A stretch of DNA of 64,000 nt. Source: Ceraceosorus guamensis (taxonomy: Eukaryota; Basidiomycota; Exobasidiomycetes; Ceraceosorales; Ceraceosoraceae). The notes beneath the pieces were generated by a model. It did not search any database. It saw only the letters and a program-made list of their open reading frames with translations, and had not been told where the DNA came from. Made by a program: the position numbers and the translations under genes. The stretch covers positions 248,001 to 312,000 of the forward strand of contig NW_020290002.1 of the NCBI RefSeq assembly GCF_003144195.1. Reading direction: 5' to 3'. Numbering within the stretch: position 1 is the first letter of the stretch; each line of letters starts with the position of its first letter. This document shows positions 45,084 through 56,860 of this stretch, one piece after another.

Positions 45084-48000
45084 ATGGATCCATTCGAAGC
45101 GGATCCACTTTCGTCCTCCGAGACGGACTCTGTATCGCGAGAGGGACGAGCACAGCAAGTAGCTGCGGAGCACAACCCGACCTTCGATGGAACAGCAACA
45201 CCTCGCAATCAAGCAGGCGCATTGCTGCCCGGCGATGCGGCGAGCATAGCCATCAGCGATCATCCGGCTAGCAGTACGCTCGATGTCATCGATGCGAGCT
45301 CTTCAGAAGCGACACCAGGCTTATCCGTGCGGCTCAACCGCTTTCCAAACGCAGGACCCTCCAGACCGAGCTCGTCGACTTCAAGAAGATCTGCTCGCGA
45401 GGCTCGGTCCCACATTCCTGCCTCGCCGTCGTCGAGCGACAGCGACGAGGCAGCAGCGGATGCAGCTTTGCTGTCGGACCCTGAAGCGCCCCCTTCAGGC
45501 ACATCCAGATCCAGATCGGATGGAGCGGCGCGTAGGAGGTCGAGGAGGGACAAGACGTTCTTGGAGAGGATCAGGGAGCAAGCAGCTAAGATTACTGCTG
45601 CGGATATGAGAGCCAGCAGGAAGAGCGGTGCAATGCGTGGTGATGGCAGGCCAGCCAGTGCTCTGCAAGGAATGAGTCGAAAAGAGAGGGCGCTGTGGGC
45701 TTGGGCAAACGTGGACGATTTGGATGCCTTCTTGTGCGAGGTGCGCCCAAAAGAATTCCTCGTCGCTTGGACACATACAGCAGCTTCTGACACGGGTGCA
45801 CTCGTCGCACTCGTCCCTTTTGCAGGTGTACGACTATTACATTGGAAAGGGCATCTACGCCATCGCTCTTTCGAGGATACTCAACTTGCTGTGCGACTCC
45901 GACTTGTTGATTCGATCATCGTCACTTGCGCTTGCTCGGCTGACTGTCACTGTTGCACCTTTTGCACCAACAATGCAGCACTGTCGCATTCGTGCTTGGC
46001 TTCAGCATATTCTTGACGCGCTGCGTCGACTACCATAGCATCAAGCACGACGGCAACCTCAGCGAAGTCGTTGTGCCATCATGCGTCGCACAGTGAGCGC
46101 ATACATGGTGCCTTGTCGTGCTCCACACGATGTGGACTGACGCGAGAGACGCCTCTTTTTTGTGCGACAGCTCATCCGGAGCGACCTTGCTACTTCTTAT
46201 CCTCGCTGGGACGCTGTACGCTTGGCAGCTCGTGCAGTTTGGGAGTAGCCTAAGTAGGCTACGAGCGCTGAGCGCGTTCTATGAAGAGCTTCTAGGAGTG
46301 CCAGAGGTGCGCGTGGTCCCCCGGCATGCTGTTGTAGTTCTCCATGCCGTGGCTGACCGCAAGCTTTGGCTTTCACAGGCGGATCTAGCATCCATTCCAT
46401 GGTCATCGGTCGTCACGAGGCTGGGAGAGCTGCGAAATTCGCACCCGACGGCGATCGCATCTTCAGCCTCAAACACAAGTTCTCAACGGGGAGCTCTGGA
46501 CGCGCATTCGGTAGCTAATCGGATTTTGCGCAGATCCAACTACCTGATCGCCCTCTTCAATAAAGACTTGCTCAATCTTCGAGTTCCCTTGCCGTTCTTT
46601 CGGAAGCAGGCTCCTAGCTTGACCCGCGCGATGGAATGGAACTTGAGCTTCTGTCTTCTTGGATTTGTCTTTGACCGCAAGGGACAAGTTCGGAAGCAGT
46701 TCTTGGATGAGCGCTTTCGACCTCAGCTCATTGAAGGGTGAGCGCCTGCGAGCCGATGCAAGTGGCGTGTCCTTGTACGTCATTCCTGACCTCTTTGATC
46801 GAACGTCCAGCTTGAAGCGTCGTTTCATCTTCATGGCACTTTTGAATGCCATTTTCGCACCATTCATCGTGCTAGCCTTGCTCGTCTACTCGTTCTTCCG
46901 CTACTTTGAAGTGAGTGGAGACGCATCTGCCATCGCTGTGAGCCTCTCAGTGACCTCACTTGCCATCTGTCTTTGCAGGAGTATCATCAAGACCCGACAC
47001 AGATTGGTGGTCGCCAATATACCCGGCTGGCCCGCTGGAAATTCAGAGAGTTCAACGAATTGCCGCATCTTTTCACGAGACGATGTCATGCGAGCTATCC
47101 CTTTGCAAGCAGATACGTGAATCAATTTCCGAAGGAGCTGACAGCACAGTTGGCAAGGCACGTATATTGCACGGTCGATCGAGTCGACGAGGAAAGGCTA
47201 CTGAAGCTCAATTGTGTCTCGCACGTCCTTCTTCAGGTTCGTGTCCTTCGTCGCGGGCAGCTTCATGGCTGTGCTTGTAGTGGCGTCGATCATCGACCCA
47301 GATCTTTTCGTCCATTTCGACGTCACCCCTGGCCGAACCACACTCTTCTACATTGGTGTCTTTGGAGCGATCCTGGCAGTTTCGAGAGGCATGATCCCGG
47401 ACGATCGACTCGTGTTCGAGCCCGAGGTGCTCATGCAATTCATCGTGCAGCACACTCACTACTGTCCACAGAATTGGGAAAGCCGCTTTCATTCCTCTGA
47501 GGTGAGTGCTCGCCTGATCCGCCTCTTCCCTTTGAGAGGGTTATGCATCTTCTCAGCCTCCATTTCATAGGTACACGCGGAGTTTGGTCAGCTTTACAAG
47601 CTCAAGATATATATATTTGTGGAGGAACTACTTTCAGTGCTTGTGACTCCATTTGTGCTTTGGAAGAGTCTACCCAGCAGTGCATCCGCAATCATCGACT
47701 TCTTCCGCCAGGTGCGTGTGAGCGTGTCGACACCTCGCCGAGAGCATCGCCTGACCTCGCCGGCCTGCTATTGCAGTTCACACTTCATGTAGACGGCATA
47801 GGCTACGTTTGCTCGTTTGCTGTATTCGCGAAGAATGACAAGACGCGATTTGGAGAAGTGCCCAACGCTCGCAAGGCGCGCTCCAAGCTCAGCACGCAAG
47901 CTAGTAGGTGTCACAAGTCGGTCTGGCTGTGCATAGACTTGCATGCACGCATCGCTGAACAATGATTGCTTCCCGCTCGCTCGCGGCAGAGATGGAACAG

Positions 48001-48615
48001 AGTCTGTTGGGTTTTGCAGCGGCCAATCCAGATTGGGCCCCGCCTGCGGACACGTCTGCTTCGCTGTTCTTGAGCCAGGCGATCGCTACACAATCCAATG
48101 CTCAGTCCCCTCCGATGGACACGGCTAACGAGAGCGCTTCTGCAGATCTCCTAGCTTTCACGCCGGCCAACTCTACGATGCATTTGGCCATGCGAAGTCA
48201 ACTTTACGACAATGCTTACAGCAAGGCTTTGCAGGCGAGCACTTTGCGCAGCAGCCGAAAGGCTCAGACTGGTTCAACAACGCAGGCTTCTGGGACGAGA
48301 TTGCCAGAGACGAGGGTCAACGTGGCTGGGACGAGGTCCGCCAGTCGGAGTAGGGGAATCGCGGGGCTCCAACCGCTTCAGGTGGTGGATGAAAACCCTT
48401 ACAATGAGGCTGCCGGTCAAGAAGAGCGTGCAAGCAACCTTCAGCGGCCGGGGCATAGAGAGACTGATGAGTCGTTCGCGGACGCTAGGTCCATACCGGC
48501 CGATGATGACGATGGAGTGGACCCGCTTTCTGCATCCTCCCGCATTGATTCTGGAAGCTCAGGTGACACAGGACTGAGAGGTCTGCTGCAGCATGCCTAT
48601 GGGACAAGGTGGTAG
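45084..48615 (+). CDS. ATG9: Autophagy lipid scramblase ATG9
   Basis: Eleven exons join in phase to 922 residues: 45084-45740, 45826-45890, 45979-46092, 46171-46306, 46379-46737, 46811-46910, 46979-47157, 47237-47501, 47571-47711, 47777-47903 and 47990-48615. Family landmarks are [104 protein letters not shown] and [17 protein letters not shown], then [19 protein letters not shown]9 is a multi-pass trimeric scramblase on small Golgi-derived vesicles that seed autophagosomes. The N-terminal 210 residues and the C-terminal 200 are disordered and Ser-rich, as usual in fungi. The seventh intron (47158-47236) seems to use a GC donor (AAG|GCACGT); the nearby GT would break the frame. The start is the first ATG in the frame. 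Confidence 0.96.
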
Positions 48616-50474
48616 ATGGCGACCAGGCGTCCCTTAGATCCGGTGCCTCACATTTGCTCTGTAATGCGACCTTGTCTGAAGGGCGCTCATGGTGTTCTCA
48701 TCAATGCGACTTGTAGCGACACGACACACTGTTGCGGGTTGTAGACCTCTCAATTACCATACGCGTGCATGGGCGAGCGTTGAATCAAAAGGCAAGATTC
48801 AACCCCGAACGTCAACGATTGGCCTACAGAAGATCTACATTTAATGATGTTGCACGCCTCGGTGCGAACGTGTTCCATAGTCTGAACTCCCTTGGCGTTT
48901 GCCCACGACTAGCTGTCGTGCAACGAAGCCCAAGCGCGTAGTGCATGGATGCCCACCTCGAATCCTTGACATTCAACATTGGCTGCACGTCATTCTTTGC
49001 TTGGCTATACGTACGTGAACCACACTCGCCGTACGTGACGTCGTGACCCATTCCTAGTCTGCTTGGCTTGCATCATCATGAACGCGGCACTCGTCGTGAC
49101 TATACTCTTCACGATACCGAGATCACTTTCGGCCAATTTTCGGCGCGTGCGGCACCGCCAGCATGCAAATTGATTGGTCCTCCAGTCCATGCAGAAGCAG
49201 CCAGCCACAGTTGGCCCGCGCGTCGTCGTACGCGCGTGTTCATTGTGAGATTCTTTGCGGCCGCGGTGGATGTGTGTCGTTCAACATCTGACCTTGCACA
49301 CGCGCGCGCAGTCCTCCCTTTCGTTGTTGGCTCAGCAGAACAGCAAGCCCAAGTTGTCTGGCGAGGGTCATCCATGCATGGATCGAGCACTCACACTGAA
49401 GAGCCAGCTACCTAGGGGCCCGGCTGGGGACGGATCTTTGCATATATGCGGCGGCAGCATGATGTTCATCTGTTCCAAGGCGCACGCACAGATCAGAGAT
49501 TTCCGAATAGCAGGTGTTGATCGCTCGCTCGCGATGCGCGAGGCACCTGCTACGACAAATTCTCCGTCTTTGATAGGACTGATGACTGAAATTTGCTTAT
49601 ATTCGCGTCTTGTTTGACCCGCGGGTAGGCGCCCCAACCAAAATGACAGGGTGTGAGTACGAGTGTGAAGGTATGATTTAAGGCACTTCGCTCGCGTATG
49701 CGCGCGTGGCAGCAGCATAATGATTATGGCCACTTTGACTCGAGGTCTCATGCAGCCACACCCCAGTCTGAGTCTCTCTGCACCGCCAACAACTACGAAC
49801 TTGCTGCGAAATGCCTGCAAATGCCGCCAAAATTCCCGCGTGCGTGCGCGCACGCATCCGTCGTTGGGCGGAGCGCCGCGCGAGCAGTTGATGAGAGACC
49901 GACGCGGCGATAGGACGAAATGCATGCAGGCACCATGCCAGTCTAACGAAAAAGAGATTGCGCTCGGACCAGCAGCGGCAAGTTTTTGCGCGCAGATGAG
50001 AGCCGTGCAGTCAAGTCACGATCGAGTTCTGCAGCGTAGCCAATGAATTAAGCTGCTGCTGCTGCTGCTTGCTGCATGCAAGTCATGCGAGATTGTGGCC
50101 AAAACCAAAAGTTTCGACGGGCGAGAGAGAGAGGAATGTCGAGATTGCAAGGGCTGGTCAGCTAGCTATAGCTGCGATCGTCACAGTCGGTCAGCATAGC
50201 TCGATCGAGACTCGGTAGCACACCCAGCAGCCGAAATCCTTCGCGTCATCCGCCATACTCCCTTCTTCCAGCACCAAAGTCCCTTCGCCAGTAGCGCCAG
50301 CCCTATTCCCTATCGTCTCTTCTACACCGACTTTCTCGCTGTTCGTTGCCGCCTACTACTGAGCGCGCGCTCACGCTTCATCGACTCTTCGCAGCGCTCG
50401 CTCCCTTCCAGCAACGGCTTGTCTCGGCCTGCCCACTTCCGCGAGGACATTCAAGGAAAAAGCAAGCAGGCGCC
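48616..50474. promoter_or_regulatory. Intergenic region upstream of pyruvate kinase
   Basis: 1.86 kb with no supportable gene; a 185-codon minus-strand frame (49368-49925) has no domain or conserved motif. A CTG run lies at 50053-50068. The last 250 bp are CT-rich, as expected for the promoter and leader of a highly expressed glycolytic gene. Confidence 0.5.
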
Positions 50475-52689
50475 ATGCTGTATCAGCCCATTGCCAAGTC
50501 GCAGGTGAGGATTGCTGTCCAAACCTTTTATGCGTAGTCATCGTGCTGGGGGGAGCGGCGCTCTTCCTCATCAGCGCTCACGCTCGTCCTACCATCGCAT
50601 TTTGCTCAATCAGCTCGAATGGCTCGCAAGTCTCAACCCTCTTGAGCACGCCATCTCCAGCTCCAACAAATTCTTTCGCAAGACGTGAGTTGTGGTAGAT
50701 TGGCGCCCAAGAAAGCGCGCAGCCCGCGCTCCGGTAGCTGACCTCTCGAGCTTGTCCTGCAGCTCAATCATCGCTACGATCGGCCCCAAGACCAACAATG
50801 TAGAGCTTCTGGGTGCCCTGCGCAAGGCTGGCATGAATATTGGTGAGTGTGTCGAGAGCTGGGGCGCGAAGCCTGGCCCGCGACATCAGCTGTCGGTCTG
50901 ATTGGGCCAGCTGACGATCCTCCGATTCGTCCCAGTGCGACTGAATGCATCGCACGGATCGCACGAGTACTTCAAGTCCGTGGTGGACAATGCTCGCTCT
51001 GCGCAATCTGGTGAGCTGCTTGTGAACGATCATGCGCTGCCTCTTGAGGCTAACGCAAGATGCTCGGTCTTTGCAGCGGCGGTTGGACGACCCCTCGCAA
51101 TCGCTCTGGACACAGTGAGTGGCACATGCCGACCTTTATGGGTGCTTTTGCATCACAGCTGACTTCTTGCATGCGTCCCTGCCTTGACCCTAACAGAAAG
51201 GGCCAGAAATGCGCACGGGTATGATGGTGAATGGAGAGGATGTCAAGATCTCGCAAGGTCACGAATTCTACGTGACCATGGATGATGCGTATGCGGAGAA
51301 GGGAAGCGCAGACTACCTCTACATCGATTACAAGAACTTGGCCAGAAAGGTCGAGGTTGGCAGGCAGATTTTCATTGACGACGGCATCCTGGCTCTCGAA
51401 GTTGTAAACATCGAGTCGGACTTGCTGGTCCGCGTTCGTGCAGTCAACAACGGCGTCCTGTCGAACAAGAAGGGCGTCAACCTTCCTCTGACGGAAGTGG
51501 ACCTTCCCGCCATTTCCGAAAAGGACAGGCAGGACATTACATTTGCTGTCGAGAACGATCTGGACATGATCTTCGCATCCTTCATCCGACGCGGATCGGA
51601 CGTGCGCACCATCAGGGAAATTTTGGGAGAGAAGGGCGCTCACATCAAGATCATCTCTAAAGTGGAGAATCATCAGGGTGTGCTCAACTTTGACGAGATT
51701 CTGAAGGAATCAGACGGAATCATGGTCGCACGAGGAGATCTTGGTATCGAGATTCCCGCACCTCAGGTCTTCATGGCTCAGAAGATGATGATCGCCAAGT
51801 GCAACATTGCTGGCAAGCCCGTCATCTGCGCCACGCAAATGCTCGAGAGCATGATCGTCAACAACCGACCCACACGAGCAGAGGTGTCTGACGTAGCCAA
51901 TGCTGTCTTGGATGGCGCCGACTGCGTCATGCTCAGCGGAGAGACGGCCAAAGGTGCCTATCCGATCGAAGCAGTCACGATGATGGCCGAGACAAGCTTC
52001 TTGGCGGAGCAGTCCATCTCCTACGTGCCTCTCTTCAATGAGATGAGGTCGCTTACTCAGGTTCCTACCGATACGTCCGAGACTGTCGCCATGGCAGCTG
52101 TCAGTGCAAGTCTTGAGCAGCAAGCAGGTGCTATCTTGTTGATGTCCACTAGCGGAAACACGGCTCGTTTGGTGTCCAAATACCGCCCGCGTTGCCCCAT
52201 CCTCGTCAGTGAGTAGCCCAGCAATTCGCTCGAATCTCCACATGCGCCCTGATTCGCTTGCTCACGCGCTATCCGCCTGCAGTCACTCGTGACGAACACA
52301 CAGCGCGCGATGTGCACTTGTACAGAGGCTGCTATCCTTTCCTGTACCCTTATCTCCGGCCAAGGGACGACTCGAAGTGGCAGGAGGATGTGGACAACCG
52401 TATCAAGTACGGTCTTGCAGAGGCCCTCAAGCTGGGTATCGTCGAGAAGGGCGACGTCGTTGTGGCTCTCCAAGGCTGGCGCGGAGGTTCTAGCCACACC
52501 AACTCCATGCGCATTTTGGCTGTGCCAGGTGAGTGCATAGGCGATCGGATCGCGGTCTTTCACACTCTTTGATGCTCACCTCTTGACGTCTCACTGCTTT
52601 GCTTGCTGCTCGCGATAGATGCTGCAAGGGAATTTGTCCTCGAAGGCACGGGCAGGCCAGCTGTCCCCGAGACGTGGGCCCGCAATTAA
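50475..52689 (+). CDS. PYK1: Pyruvate kinase
   Basis: Eight exons join in phase to 540 residues: 50475-50504, 50614-50684, 50763-50842, 50936-51010, 51077-51114, 51197-52208, 52283-52528 and 52619-52689. Landmarks are [69 protein letters not shown], the active-site [10 protein letters not shown] with its Lys and Glu, [13 protein letters not shown], and [19 protein letters not shown] with [15 protein letters not shown]. The C-domain ends [20 protein letters not shown]. The enzyme converts phosphoenolpyruvate and ADP to pyruvate and ATP in the cytosol, the last step of glycolysis. Five small exons at the 5' end and one large central exon is a common basidiomycete layout. The start [10 protein letters not shown] is a 30-bp exon; no other ATG fits the phase. 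Confidence 0.97.
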
Positions 52690-52898
52690 ATGCGATAATA
52701 GAAATCAGCCTCGCCTCAGCGCTCCAAACGGCGACTTTTTAGACAGAGAAGGAATCTGGGAGCGAGTTTCTCGTCCCTCATACACACACACACGCGCGCG
52801 CGTCTCGAAATGCAGCAATTGTCATGACGTTTTCCAGCATCGCGATTGGGCAGGACTGCTGCGTGCAGTGAAGACACACTTGAAAAAGTGTGTGGTTT

Positions 52899-55800
52899 TC
52901 ATGAAGTGGTGTAGCTTGAATCGCGCCATATCTTCAGCGAAGGGAAGACGGCCTCTAAAGGGTCACGCAGTGCAGAAGACCAATCGCGACTGACTTCTTC
53001 AGCCATCTGGCGAGATGCTGCAGATTCTTGGTGTGCTCGCCCCAAGAGCGCCGCGAGAGCCGGGGCGCACGTCGACGCAAAGCCTCTTGTTCGCGCGGCG
53101 TGGGCAAAGATGAGCGACAAGATGCTGGAAGCTCGACGAGCCGTGTCGAGCGTGGAAGGTGCAGCGCGCATTGGCTCGTCAATGTCCATCGACGTCGTGC
53201 TTGACTGTGCAGAAGGAGTCCCTGAATACCCAAGCAGGTCCAAGCTCAGCAGAATTGTGCTCGAGTGCGCTGGAGTTAGTGTGAGCACCTCGTCCTGATT
53301 CCATGCCGCAGACCCTGCGTGATCGGGCATCAAGCACCTTAGCACACGAACGAGCAGATCGAAGCCAGATCTCGCTCTTGTGTGCGAGGAGAATTGCCTA
53401 ACGCGATCCAGAGCGATTAGCGCTGCTAGACTCTTTCTGAAGCCCGAACCTTCTGGGGACGTGATGAGTCCAACGTGAAAGTGTTCGGCTAGCGCCGAAC
53501 TTGCCGATTCGCAACGGGACAGACTTCGCGTGATGCTCTGATGGGCTCGTTGAAGTTGGGGTGTCATGCTTGAAAGGGAAGACGCGAAGGCTTGAGCAAT
53601 CCATGCGTCGCCACGATGCGGTACTGTGGATCGGAGCACGGGACAGGGACAGGGACCGGGGTGAGCAGACTGACGCGGCGAGCAACGCGTTCGCGATGGC
53701 ACGCTCACCGGGCAATTGACCGAGCGCAGCGTCCACACGCAGTCGAAGGCTGTCCAGGTCGCTCTCAGTCACCCCAGTCGACTGAGAAAGCGAAAACGCA
53801 TCGAGCGCAGTCCTCACAAGAGGTGCAACCAATTGCGTCACGACCTGGTCCGCATTCTCGGCCAGTAGAAATTGCTTGAGGACTTCGAAATGCGTAGACG
53901 TCTCTCGTTGGCCATTCACGCTTGTGTCGATGCTGGCTATCTTTGCAGAGACGCCATCCGAAGGCAAGGTCCGAACGGTTCGCCTGTGTACGTCTCGAGC
54001 TACCCAGCCTAGACCTGCAGGCAGTGCGAAGCAAAGAAGGTCTTGTGCGAAGTAGTCTAGCCCTCCTCGGAGCGTCTCCAAATCAATCACGCCAGCTCTA
54101 CAAGCTTCGATAGATTGGCAGAAGAGGAGTGGGGCTAGACGCATCAGAATTTGCGGAGGAGAGTCCCTGGTTATAAGGTGACGAAGAGCTCTTAGCGATA
54201 AGGTCTCATGCATTGCAGAAGTCAAAGGAGGCGAGACGCAGCACTCACCGCATGAGGTCGTCCGAGATTCCCTCGCTATCGAACAGAGCGTGTATCCATC
54301 TGCCCACCAGATCCCCTTCATTCGGCTGCAGTTGGGAAATTGAAGGCAATGCGGTCGAAGCGCTCACAAAGCGGGGCAAAAAGTTGACCTGTCGTGCCAA
54401 ATCTTCGAGGATAGAGTGTCCTCGAACGATCTGCGGACAAGTAGACGAGCGATAAGGGTGAGCGGCTTTTGTCGTGCTGAATGGCTTGACGTGATTCAGC
54501 GACTGCGGAGCTCACGACAACTCTCTGCAAAATCCATTGCGCAAAAAGGACAATGTTGCGTAACACAGAGGGCTCATCGGCTGCTCAAAGGAGAACAGGT
54601 GTGCTATTAGCTCTATATGCATCATTCTCTGATGCGCTGATGCGCTGGCCAAGCGGGAGATACGCACCACTCTCGGCGAGATCAGTCTTGTCCAGTAGCG
54701 TTCCGATTGGCACCAGGATGTCCATGGCATCGGTGTACAGAAGCAATATGTCGACTACCTGCGGCGTCTTGAAGCAAGCCTTCGCGACACGACAAACAGA
54801 GTCGAGGTCCGAAGTCTGACCAGCGGATGCCATGTTCTGACAAGCCAGTTGGGGTCCTCTCTTGAGTGAACGGAGCAAGCCCTATGCCTTTTGAACTCAG
54901 CTCACCTTTGTGGTACATTCCGCCAGAGAAAGATGAGAACTGTAATCTGTCACCACCTTGGAGAACAAGAGCTCGACATCCTCTGCTGAGCTTTGCAACT
55001 TGGCGCTGATAAGAGCCTGCGGTAACATTGAGGGCGATGAACCATTGAGAAACGCCGAGTGCGGGACGGCCAATTCGATTCTCTTCTGCCCTCGCTTACC
55101 TGCACCTGGTCTCTGCGACCAGCTTCAGCGAGCAAATTAGGATCCATAGAAGAGAAAGAAACTGCAGCTGTGCCTTCGCTATCCAATGCATCGACCAACC
55201 CCAAGTCCAAAAGCGTTCTGAAGAGGGCACAATGAATCGGAGCTTTGGGAGTGGAGGGACTTTGAGGATGCTGAAGGCGTGAGGAACAGGAAGGAGGGGC
55301 AAGCGTGCGTGCTTGTGTGCAAGTCACAAACTCACTTTTGATCCAGCCAATCTAGCATGACGTCTTCCTCTGCTCCATTTGCGCTCGCAGCATTTGCTTC
55401 GTTCCTTTGTGCAACGTGCCGTTCGATCTCTATCAATGCATCGCGTCGGCGCGCGACAAAAGCGCGGAAGACTTGAGCGCACCCAGATCGACCCTCATCG
55501 GTGGTTTTAGGAGCAGCAGATCGATGGCGTGAAGCTTCCACCTCGAAAATGATGTGGGGAATCAGTCCGCAAAGCGCTGCTGTCCACTGCAGAATGTAGT
55601 CGTGCGCGGAGGAGGTTGCTGGTGCCACAAAAGCCTCGGGACCGAGCTGCAGTGGTGCTTCGGGCATTGCAAAGCTCGGACCGCCGAGTAGACCAATGAT
55701 CGCCGAGCATGCGGTCTCGAAAAGAGACAAACAAAACTCTTTGTGAATCGCATCGGCTTCTGTGGGTGGCTGAGGGCGGCAAGCATTGAGCAGGGCGTCG

Positions 55801-56313
55801 ATCGATCCGATTCCATGGGTGAAGGGAGTTTAAAAAAGTTAGAGAAACCGGCATCTTTAGGACAAAGAGGCCACAAGCTATTCGCAAACTCACGGAAGCT
55901 GCAAGTCTTGCCGATAGGATCATTCGGGCAGCTTCGACTTTCGCTCGCCAAGGGAGATACTCGTCCACCTGTCATTTGAGCGAGCATAGCGTTCTTCTAC
56001 TCAGCGTGTCCCGCGGCGCGTGGGCATAGATGAATGCCTCTTGACGCACCAGTACGTGGAGCAAGTGAATGATCTCCGGCTCTACTCTGCTTGCATCCAA
56101 CGCTCCTGCTGCTTGGTCTGCCGGATAAGATACGGCTGCATCTGCCTTCTCCTCCCCTCTCCAATTAGCGCGTGTATACCATGTGTATGCGGCCTCTGAC
56201 CCGTACTGCTCAGCATCATCTTGCGACCGAGTCGGATACAGGAAAACTTGAGCACTTTTCAGCGCCGCTACCTGATCCTCTAGCGTCTCGCGGGAAGTGG
56301 ACGCCACTGGCAT
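52899..56313 (-). CDS. MED5: Mediator tail subunit MED5 (NUT1)
   Basis: Ten exons join in phase to 880 residues: 56050-56313, 55894-55968, 55336-55769, 55100-55259, 54906-55016, 54668-54836, 54516-54580, 54249-54430, 53709-54166 and 52899-53623. Recognition rests on the MED5 core: KTPQVVDILLLYTDAMDILV, NIVLFAQWILQRVVI, GRWIHALFDSEGISDDLM, ILMRLAPLLFCQSIEACRAG and VIDLETLRGGLDYFAQDLL. MED5 is a fungal tail subunit of Mediator, which relays activator signals to RNA polymerase II. The remainder is divergent and helix-rich. The start is uncertain: the ATG at 56313 (MPVASTSRETLED) opens the first exon, but an upstream minus-strand frame near 56320-56400 (SLLRSWTAAKFPNIETTLEE) also looks protein-like and could be an additional 5' exon. 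The gene converges on pyruvate kinase, with 209 bp between stops. Confidence 0.85.
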
Positions 56314-56860
56314 CGCTCGTCGCTGCGTTCCTCCTCCTCAAGGGTCGTCTCGATATTCGGAAACTTTGCCGCTGTCCAGCTTCTGAGAAGGCTAGCTGGG
56401 AGGTCCGCGGGGCCTCGGGTACCCGATCGCGTGCGGACCTTTTCCCCCACAGTGGCCGCTAGTCAGATCAGCCAGTCACGGCGGACGATGGTGGTTAAAG
56501 GGGCGTCCGGTTGTGGAGGTGAGGGAGGGTCAAGAAGCGGGAGAACGTCGTGGCTCAGAGCTGGCGCGCTAAAACAGCAGACGCATTCACGATTGCCAGA
56601 AGCGCCAAGTGTCGGAACGATCAGCCACACGTGACGATGTGAGAACGCAGCCCGCCCTCCACGTCTGCTCACGCACCCAGCTGTTACCTTGCGTCCTTGC
56701 CGTTTCCATTCAAGATTCACGATTACCACGCAACTTGCTTCAATGTTGACATGGGGTTGATCCATTCAAGCGAGCACGTCCCTCACTGTCTCCGATCCCC
56801 CGTCACTTAGTCTTCTCGCTGTTGGCTGCCAGCACTCGAAACGCGTGCTAGCACGACACC
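56314..56860. promoter_or_regulatory. Bidirectional promoter between MED5 and RIM20
   Basis: 547 bp separate divergent starts. Part of the MED5-proximal side may still be coding (see the MED5 entry). An ATTCAAGATTCACGATTACC word at 56708-56727 belongs to the dispersed intergenic repeat. Confidence 0.5.

Noticed and set aside
49368-49925. 185-codon ATG-started frame on the minus strand
   Set aside because: No motif; many Arg and Cys codons and mixed codon use unlike the neighbouring genes; best read as chance.
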